Shown: positions 24,722-32,321 of the stretch, one piece after another
How positions within the stretch are numbered: position 1 is the first letter of the stretch
Layout of the letters: each line of letters starts with the position of its first letter
DNA from: a virus
Length of the DNA stretch: 64,000 bases
Virus record (IMG/VR): IMGVR_UViG_3300021093_003900
Location: 51,057 to 115,056 of that record
Reading direction: 5' to 3' (one strand)
Notes under the pieces: generated by a model
What the model was told of the DNA's origin: nothing
The model's input: only the letters and a program-made list of their open reading frames with translations
Databases searched by the model: none
Position numbers and translations under genes: made by a program

Positions 24722-26384
24722 TACAACTTTAGTCACTGGTTTATGGAATATAAACCGCCACGCATTATCTGAAGGGTGGTCAAGAAATTTCGATCATTAC
24801 TTATCGAAATTAGAACAATTATTAAAAATTGACGAAAATCTTATTATTTTTGGAGATAAGGATTTAGAAAAATGGGTATTTGAACGAAGACAACAACATA
24901 ATACTCAATTTATTGTAAGAGAATTGAATTGGTTCAAAAATGAATTCCACAAAAAAATTCAAAGAATCAGATTGGATTCATCATGGTACTCACAATCAAG
25001 TTGGTTACCACAATCAACACAAGCAAAATTAGAAATGTATAATCCATTAGTTATGTCAAAAGTTTTTCTTTTACACGACGCAAAAATAATGGATCGATTT
25101 GATTCAACACATTTATTTTGGATAGATGCTGGTATAACGAACACTGTTCATCCGGGTTATTTTACACATGACAAGGTTTTAAATAAATTGAGTAAATTAA
25201 AAAACATAACTTTTATCGCGTTCCCATACGAAGCTGAAAATGAAATTCACGGTTTCGATTATTCGGAAATGTGTAGAATGGTAAATAAAAAAATTGATAA
25301 GGTATGTCGTGGTGGTTTTTTTGGTGGCCCAAAAGAAAAAATAGGAGATTTTAACCCTCTTTATTATAGTTTGATGAGTAATACATTATCTCGTGGTTAT
25401 ATGGGTACTGAAGAATCACTTTTTACACTTTTGACGTATCAACACCCAGAAATTTTTGAATATTTTGAAATTGAGTCAAATGGTCTAATATCAAAATTTT
25501 TTGAAGATCTGAAGAATGATCAACACAAAATAAAAAGTGAGAGTTTAACACCTATCTCTGGAAACAATTTAGACATCAATAATTCCGCACTTTATGTAAT
25601 CACATTTAATAGTCCAAAACAATTTGAAACTTTAATAGAGTCAATGATTCAGTATGATTGTAATTTCATAGACAAACCAAAAAAGTACTTGTTAAATAAT
25701 TCTAGTGATGATTCAACATTTGACAAGTATGATGAGTTGTGTGCACAATATGAGTTTATTCATATCAAAAAAGATAATCTTGGAATTTGTGGTGGAAGAC
25801 AGTTCATAGCTGAACATGCCGAAGCCAACGACTTTGATTACTATTTCTTTTTTGAGGATGATATGTTTTTTTATCCAAAAAAAGGAGAAGTTTGTCGAAA
25901 CGGTTTTAATAGATATGTGAGTAATTTCTATAATAATGTTCTCCAAATTATTCAAAAACACAATTTTGATTTTCTTAAATTTAATTATTCAGAATTTTTT
26001 GGAGATAATGGAACTCAATGGTCTTGGTATAATGTACCACAATTCGTAAGAGAACAATTTTGGCCGGGTAAAAATAGATTACCTGAGTTAGGGTTAGATC
26101 CTAATGCTCCTAGAACTAGATACGAACATATTTGGTCACACAATGGTATTCCCTATGTGAGTGGTGAAGTTTACTACTCGAATTGGCCTCAAGTAGTTTC
26201 TAGAGAAGGAAACAAAAAAATGTTTTTGAATACAACTTGGGCACATCCTTTCGAACAGACGTGGATGTCTCATATTTTTCAGGAAACCAAAAAAAACAAT
26301 ATTAAACCTGCTTTGTTAATGATGACTCCAACCGAACACAACAGATTCGAATTTTATGACAAAAATTTGAGAAAAGAATCTTAA
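24714..26384 (+). CDS. Bifunctional protein: HtrL/YibB-like plus GT2-like domain
   Basis: The 556 residues split into two domains. Residues 1 to about 270 are HtrL/YibB-like, with HLFWIDAGITNTVHPGYF, CRGGFFGGPKEKIGDF and YMGTEESLFTLLTYQHPE. Residues ~285-556 are GT-A like: NSALYVITFNSPKQFETLIE, LGICGGRQFIAEHAEAN and YYFFFEDDMFFYPKKG (an EDDM metal site), followed by NTTWAHPFEQTWMSHIFQE. The fusion would make two linkages with one polypeptide and parallels the GT2-GT4 fusion in the other island. It closes the second sugar island. Confidence 0.65.
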   Translation: MNNTTLVTGLWNINRHALSEGWSRNFDHYLSKLEQLLKIDENLIIFGDKDLEKWVFERRQQHNTQFIVRELNWFKNEFHKKIQRIRLDSSWYSQSSWLPQSTQAKLEMYNPLVMSKVFLLHDAKIMDRFDSTHLFWIDAGITNTVHPGYFTHDKVLNKLSKLKNITFIAFPYEAENEIHGFDYSEMCRMVNKKIDKVCRGGFFGGPKEKIGDFNPLYYSLMSNTLSRGYMGTEESLFTLLTYQHPEIFEYFEIESNGLISKFFEDLKNDQHKIKSESLTPISGNNLDINNSALYVITFNSPKQFETLIESMIQYDCNFIDKPKKYLLNNSSDDSTFDKYDELCAQYEFIHIKKDNLGICGGRQFIAEHAEANDFDYYFFFEDDMFFYPKKGEVCRNGFNRYVSNFYNNVLQIIQKHNFDFLKFNYSEFFGDNGTQWSWYNVPQFVREQFWPGKNRLPELGLDPNAPRTRYEHIWSHNGIPYVSGEVYYSNWPQVVSREGNKKMFLNTTWAHPFEQTWMSHIFQETKKNNIKPALLMMTPTEHNRFEFYDKNLRKES

Positions 26385-26388
26385 CGAG

Positions 26389-26396
26389 TATTTATT
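26389..26396 (+). promoter_or_regulatory. TATTTATT promoter-like element
   Basis: TATTTATTGTAAAA lies in the 23-nt gap after the sugar island, 11 nt before the ATG at 26408. It fits the recurrent upstream element seen elsewhere and would restart transcription for the 26408 gene. Confidence 0.4.
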
Positions 26397-26407
26397 GTAA
26401 AAATCGG

Positions 26408-26788
26408 ATGAATTTTTACATAAATAAAAACGCTAATTTACCGCTTCTAAAAATGCAAGTGGTGAAGGATGGTAGGAGTGAATATCAAGAGTTCATGCGA
26501 CTACTAGAAACATCTTCAATCTTTTTCACAATGATCAATAGTGAATCAGGTATTCCGAAGATTGTTTCAAAACCAGCGTACATTGTGGAGTTGACTAACG
26601 TTGACGACAACGCTCAAGTCGAATATTATGTTTATTTCAGGTTTACAAAAAAAGATACAAATAAGGTAGGAACCTACAAAGGTCAGTTTTTGATTAAATC
26701 AACAGAGGGTGATCTTATTTTACCTTTGAGAGAAGAACTGAACATTTATATCCAAGAAAGTTTTATCATTGACAGTCCTTGTTGTTGA
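26408..26788 (+). CDS. Conserved phage protein of unknown function
   Basis: The 126-residue protein looks beta-rich (VEYYVYFRFTKKDTNKVGTY, FLIKSTEGDLILPLREELN) after a helical YQEFMRLLE. It ends in SPCC. The alternation of strands and the central AYIVELTNVDDNAQVEYY recall small virion proteins with an immunoglobulin-like or fibre-attachment fold. I cannot identify the family. It lies just upstream of DNA polymerase, whose own promoter overlaps its 3' end. Confidence 0.6.
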   Translation: MNFYINKNANLPLLKMQVVKDGRSEYQEFMRLLETSSIFFTMINSESGIPKIVSKPAYIVELTNVDDNAQVEYYVYFRFTKKDTNKVGTYKGQFLIKSTEGDLILPLREELNIYIQESFIIDSPCC

Positions 26789-26808
26789 TCCATTTTTTAC
26801 TATCTTTG
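26779..26808 (+). promoter_or_regulatory. Bacteroidota housekeeping-type promoter for DNA polymerase
   Basis: TTG at 26779-26781, a 19-nt spacer and TATCTTTG at 26801-26808 match the Bacteroidota primary-sigma consensus (TTG, N17-23, TAnnTTTG). Transcription would start about 7 nt downstream, giving a short leader before the ATG at 26831. This suggests that DNA polymerase is transcribed early by unmodified host RNA polymerase. Confidence 0.7.
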
Positions 26809-26830
26809 ATAGGATAAGTCATAAACAAAA

Positions 26831-29587
26831 ATGATCACAACAGAAGAAATCAAAAGTTTTTTAGAGGGTAACGATCCAGAAGAGCATATAGTCGCACTTG
26901 AGTTCGATTATGCAAGTGAAGATATCTTTAAAATCAAGGAAATCCCTAGTAAAGGTAAACAAATTGTCAGGGATACTTTTATTCCGTTTTGTTGGGTTGG
27001 TGATTTACGTAAATTAAACTTTTATGGAGGATCAAAAGCTCAACAGAAAGAGGCGATGTCCAAACATAAAATTCTTATTGAAAAACTAGAAACTCACGAC
27101 AATGAAAGATTAACCCAAGGTCTTACATTCTTGGTAAAATCCTTAAAAGGATATAGAAATCTTATTCAGTTTTTTCGTGATGGTGGTATAGATCCTTGGG
27201 GTGATGCGGCAAAAGAACAATTTCTATTATTACCACCAGTTGAACAATATTTGATTCAAAAAGAAAAAAGATTATTCAAAGGATATGAAGAATACAACGA
27301 TATCACTCGATTTGTATTTGACTTAGAGACGACCGCACTTGATCCAAAAGATGGTCGTATTTTTATGATTGGTATGAAGACAAATAAAGGTTTTCATCAA
27401 GTTATTGAATGTCTCACAGAAGAACAAGAAAAACACGGATTGATTGAGTTTTTCAGGACAATACACAAACTTAATCCAAGTATCATTGGTGGTTACAATA
27501 GCTTTAACTTTGACTGGCAATGGATCATTGAAAGATCCAAAGCTCTTGGTTTGGATATGAAGAAAATTTGTATAACCCTCAATCCAGAAAGACATTTCTC
27601 ACAAAAAGAACAATTGCTCAAACTTGGTAATGAGGTTGAGAAATTCAATCAGATTGGAATGTGGGGATATAATGTAATTGATATTCTTCATGCTGTGAGA
27701 AGAGCTCAATCAATCAATTCAAATATCAAAAGTGCTGGTCTTAAGTATATCACACAATACTTGGAACTAGAAAGTCCAAATCGTATTTACATAGATCATC
27801 AAAACATCGGTAAGATGTATGAAAAAAAAGAGGAGTATTGGTTAAATATTAACAATGGAAAATATAAAAAAGCTGATATTCCTGAGTTTGCAAACTTAGA
27901 TCAAAGATTTCCATCAGTTTATGAAAAAGTTACTGGAGATAAAATTGTTGAGATGTATCTTGACGATGACTTGGATGAAACTTTACGTGTTGATGAAGAG
28001 TTCAATCAAGGTTCTTTTCTTCTAGCATCTCTTGTACCAACGACTTATGAAAGAGTTTCTACAATGGGAACCGCGACGTTATGGAAAATGATTATGCTCG
28101 CTTGGTCATACAAACACAACTTAGCAATTCCGAAAAAACAAGAAAAAAAGGATTTTGTGGGTGGATTATCACGTCTTATTAAAGTGGGTTATTCTACCAA
28201 TGTTCTTAAACTCGACTTTAGTTCACTTTATCCTTCTATTCAACTTGTACACGAAGTTTTTCCTGATTGTGATGTGACTGGGGTGCTCAGAGGATTTTTG
28301 AAGTTTTTCCGTGATTCTCGTATATTATACAAACAACTTGCGGAAGAATTACACGAGACAGATCCAAAAAAATCAAAATCATACGATAGAAAACAATTAC
28401 CTATCAAAATCTTTATCAATAGTATGTTTGGTGCCCTGTCAGCACCTCAAGTCTTTGCTTGGGGTGATATGTATATGGGAGAACAAATTACCTGTACTGG
28501 TAGACAATATCTTCGTCAAATGACAAAATTCTTTATGGCACGTGGTTATGAACCACTTGTGATGGATACGGACGGTATTAACTTCTCAGCACCAAACGGG
28601 GTTGAAGATCGAGTTTATATTGGTCGAGGTAACAATTGGAAAGTTAAAAAGGGTAAAGAGTACAAAGGCACTGCGGCTGATATTGCTGAGTATAATGATA
28701 TTTTTATGCGTGGTGAGATGGCGTTAGATAACGATGGTGTGTGGCCAAGTTGTATAAACATCGCCAGAAAAAACTACGCACTTCTCACAGAAAAAGGAAA
28801 AATCAAGTTGGTTGGAAACACTATTAAGTCAAAAAAATTACCGGGTTATATCGAGGAGTTTCTTGATAAGGGAATTAAATTATTACTTCAAGGTAAGGGA
28901 AAAGAATTTGTCGAGTTTTATTATGAATATCTGACAAAGATCTACAATATGGAAATTCCTTTAGTCAAAGTAGCTCAAAGAGGTAAAATAAAACAAAGTA
29001 TCTCTGACTATGAAAAAAGATGTAAACAAACAACTAAGGCGGGTAATTTGATGGCAAGACAAGCACATATGGAACTTGTAATTCAAAAAGGGATGAGTGT
29101 TAATTTGGGTGATGTTATTTATTACGTCAACGATGGAACTAAAATCTCTCAAGGTGATGTGTCCAAAAAGGGTGATACTATTACATTAAATTGTTATTTG
29201 GTAAGTCAAAGCGACATTGATAATAATCCGAATTTAACAGGTGTGTATAATGTTCCTCGAGCAATCTCAGTATTCAATAAACGTATTGAACCACTTTTGG
29301 TTGTGTTCAAACCAGAAGTTAGGGATATTTTGTTAGTCACCAATCCAGAACAAAGAGAGTATTTCACAACTCTACAATGTCAACTTGTAAATGGACAACC
29401 TTTTAATGAAACCGATCAAGATAATTTACAAAGAGATGTCTTGGAAATTACCGAACAAGAGTTGGAGTATTGGAAAAAGAGGGGTCTTGATCCGAACTAC
29501 ATTTACGATCAAGCTGCAGATGGGTGGGAAAAAGTGGTAACTTACCAAAGTTTAACACCATCAGAAGAAAGTATGTACCAATTGTGA
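26831..29587 (+). CDS. Family B DNA polymerase (gp43-like)
   Basis: A 918-residue replicative polymerase. Exonuclease domain: VFDLETTALDPKDGRIFMIG (Exo I acids near 163) and SIIGGYNSFNFDWQWI (Exo II). Polymerase motif A is DFSSLYPSI near 461, motif B is KIFINSMFGALSA, and motif C is VMDTDGINFS near 577-586. Motif C has Gly where T4-type enzymes usually have Ser (DTDS), but both metal-binding Asp remain. The length matches T4 gp43 (898). It copies phage DNA with the clamp, gp32 and gp41. A host-type promoter precedes it, and its 3' end overlaps the convergent gene by 46 nt. Confidence 0.97.
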   Translation: MITTEEIKSFLEGNDPEEHIVALEFDYASEDIFKIKEIPSKGKQIVRDTFIPFCWVGDLRKLNFYGGSKAQQKEAMSKHKILIEKLETHDNERLTQGLTFLVKSLKGYRNLIQFFRDGGIDPWGDAAKEQFLLLPPVEQYLIQKEKRLFKGYEEYNDITRFVFDLETTALDPKDGRIFMIGMKTNKGFHQVIECLTEEQEKHGLIEFFRTIHKLNPSIIGGYNSFNFDWQWIIERSKALGLDMKKICITLNPERHFSQKEQLLKLGNEVEKFNQIGMWGYNVIDILHAVRRAQSINSNIKSAGLKYITQYLELESPNRIYIDHQNIGKMYEKKEEYWLNINNGKYKKADIPEFANLDQRFPSVYEKVTGDKIVEMYLDDDLDETLRVDEEFNQGSFLLASLVPTTYERVSTMGTATLWKMIMLAWSYKHNLAIPKKQEKKDFVGGLSRLIKVGYSTNVLKLDFSSLYPSIQLVHEVFPDCDVTGVLRGFLKFFRDSRILYKQLAEELHETDPKKSKSYDRKQLPIKIFINSMFGALSAPQVFAWGDMYMGEQITCTGRQYLRQMTKFFMARGYEPLVMDTDGINFSAPNGVEDRVYIGRGNNWKVKKGKEYKGTAADIAEYNDIFMRGEMALDNDGVWPSCINIARKNYALLTEKGKIKLVGNTIKSKKLPGYIEEFLDKGIKLLLQGKGKEFVEFYYEYLTKIYNMEIPLVKVAQRGKIKQSISDYEKRCKQTTKAGNLMARQAHMELVIQKGMSVNLGDVIYYVNDGTKISQGDVSKKGDTITLNCYLVSQSDIDNNPNLTGVYNVPRAISVFNKRIEPLLVVFKPEVRDILLVTNPEQREYFTTLQCQLVNGQPFNETDQDNLQRDVLEITEQELEYWKKRGLDPNYIYDQAADGWEKVVTYQSLTPSEESMYQL

Positions 29588-29877
29588 TATATGAAAACTA
29601 ATTCAATACAAGATCCTTTTTCTATTTGAATTTCATCCCAATACTCATCAATTCTATTTTCATCTGGAATGATCAAAACATTGGTCATAGCTTTGATTTT
29701 CACTCTATCTGTTGTTTGACTATTTAATTTAATTGTACAAATTTCAACATCTTTTACAACAATAGCATATTCTCCATTTGTTGTATACAACGCTTCGGAT
29801 ACAACGGCTAACTCAGAAGTTTTGACCTGTATTCCGTTAATTATTTTTTCACTTGGTATTGTTCTTATTATTGCCAT
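29542..29877 (-). CDS. Small unknown protein downstream of the neck gene
   Basis: The 111-residue protein appears beta-rich: IINGIQVKTSELAVVSEALY, AIVVKDVEICTIKLNSQTTD, IELVFIYHNWYILSSDGVKL. It ends in a convergent overlap of 46 nt with DNA polymerase. The pattern of short strands with a C-terminal W-Y resembles small virion proteins such as head decoration or fibre-tip domains. No family is assigned. It lies 1 nt after the gp13-like gene and is probably expressed late with it. Confidence 0.6.
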   Translation of the reverse strand: MAIIRTIPSEKIINGIQVKTSELAVVSEALYTTNGEYAIVVKDVEICTIKLNSQTTDRVKIKAMTNVLIIPDENRIDEYWDEIQIEKGSCIELVFIYHNWYILSSDGVKLW

Positions 29878-29878
29878 C

Positions 29879-30994
29879 TTAGACTGTTGTAATTGGTACT
29901 GGGAAGGCTCTGTATTGCATTTGTTTATTCAGACTTTCAGCAATATCTGCTTCTCTTTTCATTAGAAATTCTGGTCTTAATCTTTCAAGTCTTTTTGTTA
30001 GTTCCTCTAATAAAATTGTTTTTTCATCTTTAGCCTCCGTAGATAGTGATGCATAATCCATTTGAAGTTCACTATCTGGTGCTTTAAGATTTCCACTGAA
30101 TTTACCTCTTACACGAGCTAAAGTTTCTTTAGCATAAGCTGTTAACCACCTTCTTACCCATTGTTGAGCAGGATCATTCAGATCTTGCCATGATAGTACA
30201 TCTAATGGGATATCGGAGGGTAATTTTACAATATCAGGATTATCCTTCAGACATTGATCCCTATCCTTATCATAGGTATCATAATACCAATACCACACTT
30301 TTCCTCTATTAAGTTCTGAATTACCAAAGTCAAATTTACCACCGGGTGTATTATAAAGCATAATCGCTTTTTTTCCATTAGGAAGTGCTGTAACTCTATA
30401 TTGTAGATCTGGTTGAATAATTCTTCTTTTTATATTAATATCTTGTTGACGAGCTAATACATCATATGATGAAAAGAAAAAGTATCCACCACCACCCCAA
30501 CCCGGTTGAGCATAACCACCAGCACCACCAATTCCAGGACCACCTAATCCTCCAAATGACCAAGGGTCAAAAAGAATGTTACTTTGTTCTGCTGGAGAAA
30601 ACCATAAAAGTTCATTCAATTCACGTCCAGCTGGTATTTCGTATATTTGTTGATTTGCTTGTAATTGAATGTAATCTTTTTTTAGCACCCACGACCCTGA
30701 ATTTTGTAAACCAACAATTTTAGAATAAGCGTAAGTATATTGAGTTTCCCAATCTAGTGATCTTCTAACCAATGCATTTGCCACTGATTGTGTTTCCAAG
30801 TTTAAACCATATAGGGATGTCCATTGAGACTCAATTAACCAGTCTTGTACGTACTGGGTGTAATCACCAATTGATAATTCCATAAGTGAATCCATCATTT
30901 CATCTGTAAGTTCTACAGAACGTAGAGGTGCTCCTAAGAGGTTATAAATCCTCTTGTACATTCTACTTCTATCTGGTTCAGCTATTATTGTCAT
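29879..30994 (-). CDS. T4 gp13-like neck protein
   Basis: The 371-residue protein begins with a helical region (MYKRIYNLLGAPLRSVELTD, MMDSLMELSIGDYTQYVQDW). A central Gly-rich insertion (GGLGGPGIGGAGGYAQPGWG) follows, and the C-terminus is QQWVRRWLTAYAKETLARVR then GKFSGNL. The C-terminal helix is characteristic of gp13-type neck proteins of T4-like and cyanophage myoviruses, which seal the portal and join head to tail. The Gly-rich loop is unusual. It stands downstream of a Thr-Pro repeat gene and apart from the other tail genes. Confidence 0.7.
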   Translation of the reverse strand: MTIIAEPDRSRMYKRIYNLLGAPLRSVELTDEMMDSLMELSIGDYTQYVQDWLIESQWTSLYGLNLETQSVANALVRRSLDWETQYTYAYSKIVGLQNSGSWVLKKDYIQLQANQQIYEIPAGRELNELLWFSPAEQSNILFDPWSFGGLGGPGIGGAGGYAQPGWGGGGYFFFSSYDVLARQQDINIKRRIIQPDLQYRVTALPNGKKAIMLYNTPGGKFDFGNSELNRGKVWYWYYDTYDKDRDQCLKDNPDIVKLPSDIPLDVLSWQDLNDPAQQWVRRWLTAYAKETLARVRGKFSGNLKAPDSELQMDYASLSTEAKDEKTILLEELTKRLERLRPEFLMKREADIAESLNKQMQYRAFPVPITTV

Positions 30995-31014
30995 AAATTA
31001 CTCTAAATTTGTCG

Positions 31015-31265
31015 AGTTTCACTAGGTGTATTAGTTAAGGTTCTGTCGGTGTTGGTGTGTTTGTTACTGTTTCACTAGGTGTATTAGTTGGTGTTTCTGT
31101 CGGTGTTGGTGTGTTTGTTACTGTTTCACTAGGTGTATTAGTTGGTGTTTCTGTCGGTGTTGGTGTGTTTGTTACCGTTTCACTAGGTGTATTAGTTGGT
31201 GTTTCTGTCGGTGTTGGTGTGTTTGTTACTGTTTCACTAGGTGTATTAGTTGGTGTTTCTGTATT
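31015..31265 (-). repeat. 54-bp tandem repeats encoding the Thr-Pro tail
   Basis: About four copies of a 54-bp unit, nearly identical (one C/T difference noticed), encode [19 protein letters not shown] partial copy continues past the TAA at 31037-31035 in another frame, showing that the array once read further. The high identity implies recent expansion by slippage or recombination. Confidence 0.9.
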
Positions 31266-31562
31266 CGTAGGTGTTATAGATGGTGTTTGTGTATGAGTAG
31301 GAGTTTGTGTTGGTGTTAGTGTATTTGTTGGTGTTTGTGTATTAGAAGGAGTTTGTGTTGGTGTGGGGGGAAAATAAGTTGTATTTGTTATTAGTTGACC
31401 CTCACTTGCGGTAAGAAGAGTTCCTTCTATGTACCAAACATTAACAACTTCATTTGGCATAAGTCGTTGGTCATTAATAAGCATATTATCACCACATCTT
31501 CTATAACTGATAGAACTTATTTGGGATAATTGATTTTCAATTGTGGATTTTTTACAAAACAT
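31035..31562 (-). CDS. Virion-like protein with mucin-type Thr-Pro repeat tail
   Basis: In this 175-residue protein residues 1-68 form a small domain with Cys at positions 3 and 23 ([31 protein letters not shown]). Residues 69-175 are almost only Thr, Pro, Asn, Glu and Ser. They include near-identical 18-residue units ([18 protein letters not shown]). The tail looks like an O-glycosylation substrate or an extended stalk. A TATTTATA element lies 15 nt upstream of the ATG, consistent with late virion expression. The stop falls inside the repeat because of a frame change; the older frame would end PSETRQI at 31003. Confidence 0.65.
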   Translation of the reverse strand: MFCKKSTIENQLSQISSISYRRCGDNMLINDQRLMPNEVVNVWYIEGTLLTASEGQLITNTTYFPPTPTQTPSNTQTPTNTLTPTQTPTHTQTPSITPTNTETPTNTPSETVTNTPTPTETPTNTPSETVTNTPTPTETPTNTPSETVTNTPTPTETPTNTPSETVTNTPTPTEP

Positions 31563-31577
31563 TTTTTTTATTTTTTT

Positions 31578-31585
31578 TATAAATA
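31578..31585 (-). promoter_or_regulatory. TATTTATA promoter-like element
   Basis: GTATATTTATAAAA on the minus strand, with 15 nt between the octamer and the ATG at 31562. No -33 TTG is evident. It belongs to the recurrent set of upstream elements proposed as phage late promoters. Confidence 0.5.
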
Positions 31586-31595
31586 TACGTTGTTA

Positions 31596-32285
31596 CTATA
31601 ATTTATCAGCCACGTACTCCCAATCAACAACTCTCCAAAAATTTTTTATGTATTCGTCTCTTCTGTTTTGATATTTTAGATAATATGCGTGTTCCCACAC
31701 ATCCAAACCAAGTATTGGTTTTCCGCCATCTTTAACAAAACTCATCATTGGATTGTCTTGATTTGGTGTTGTTATAATTTTTAATTTACCATTATCTTTG
31801 AGTATTAACCAAACCCAACCAGAACCAAATACAGTTTTTGCTGCCTCATCAAACTTTTTTTTAAATTCCTTAAGGGTTCCAAAATTTGAATTTATTCTTG
31901 ATTCAAGTTTTGTTGGTATTTTTGATGGATTAGGTGTCATCATTTCCCAAAATAAAGAATGATTATATGCTCCACCAGCATTATCACGAATTAATTTTTC
32001 GTTTTCTTTTACCGATGAAACAATCTCTTCCAACGACATATTTTCATATCGTTTTCCTTTAGTTGCAAGATTAAGTTTGTCCACGTATCCTTTGTAATGT
32101 TTTGTATAGTGAACATTCATCGTTGTTGGATCGATAAAAGCCTTTAGTGATGTAAATGAATATGGTAGTGGTTCAACAACAACATTACCTTGTTTAATCT
32201 TGGATTTTTTTTGTTCTTCTATTAATCTTCTACGTTCTTCAATTTTCTGTTCAATTAACTCAATTCTATTTTCCAAATATTTCAT
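31596..32285 (-). CDS. Iron/manganese superoxide dismutase with N-terminal coil
   Basis: The 229 residues include a complete Fe/Mn-SOD core (about residues 36-229). Metal ligands are His59 (VHYTKHYKGYV), His109 (GGAYNHSLFW), Asp195 and His199 (GLDVWEHAYYLKY). FGSGWVWLILK is also present. The enzyme dismutates superoxide to O2 and H2O2. The first ~33 residues are an added charged helix (LIEQKIEERRRLIEEQKK) absent from usual SODs, possibly for oligomerisation or for attachment to another phage protein. No signal peptide is seen. It lies between virion genes and the helicase gene. Confidence 0.92.
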   Translation of the reverse strand: MKYLENRIELIEQKIEERRRLIEEQKKSKIKQGNVVVEPLPYSFTSLKAFIDPTTMNVHYTKHYKGYVDKLNLATKGKRYENMSLEEIVSSVKENEKLIRDNAGGAYNHSLFWEMMTPNPSKIPTKLESRINSNFGTLKEFKKKFDEAAKTVFGSGWVWLILKDNGKLKIITTPNQDNPMMSFVKDGGKPILGLDVWEHAYYLKYQNRRDEYIKNFWRVVDWEYVADKL

Positions 32286-32321
32286 ACTCCACCAAGACTT
32301 TAGTGTCTCTAATAAGTATTT

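Noticed and set aside
31015-31265. Regular direct repeats resembling a CRISPR-like array
   Set aside because: There are no unique spacers; the units are contiguous, in frame and encode a Thr-Pro tail.
31057-31296. Plus-strand open frame of Val/Gly/Ser repeats opposite the Thr-Pro tail
   Set aside because: It is the complement of the repeat array; composition is explained by the minus-strand gene, which has a promoter-like element and a recognisable N-terminal domain.
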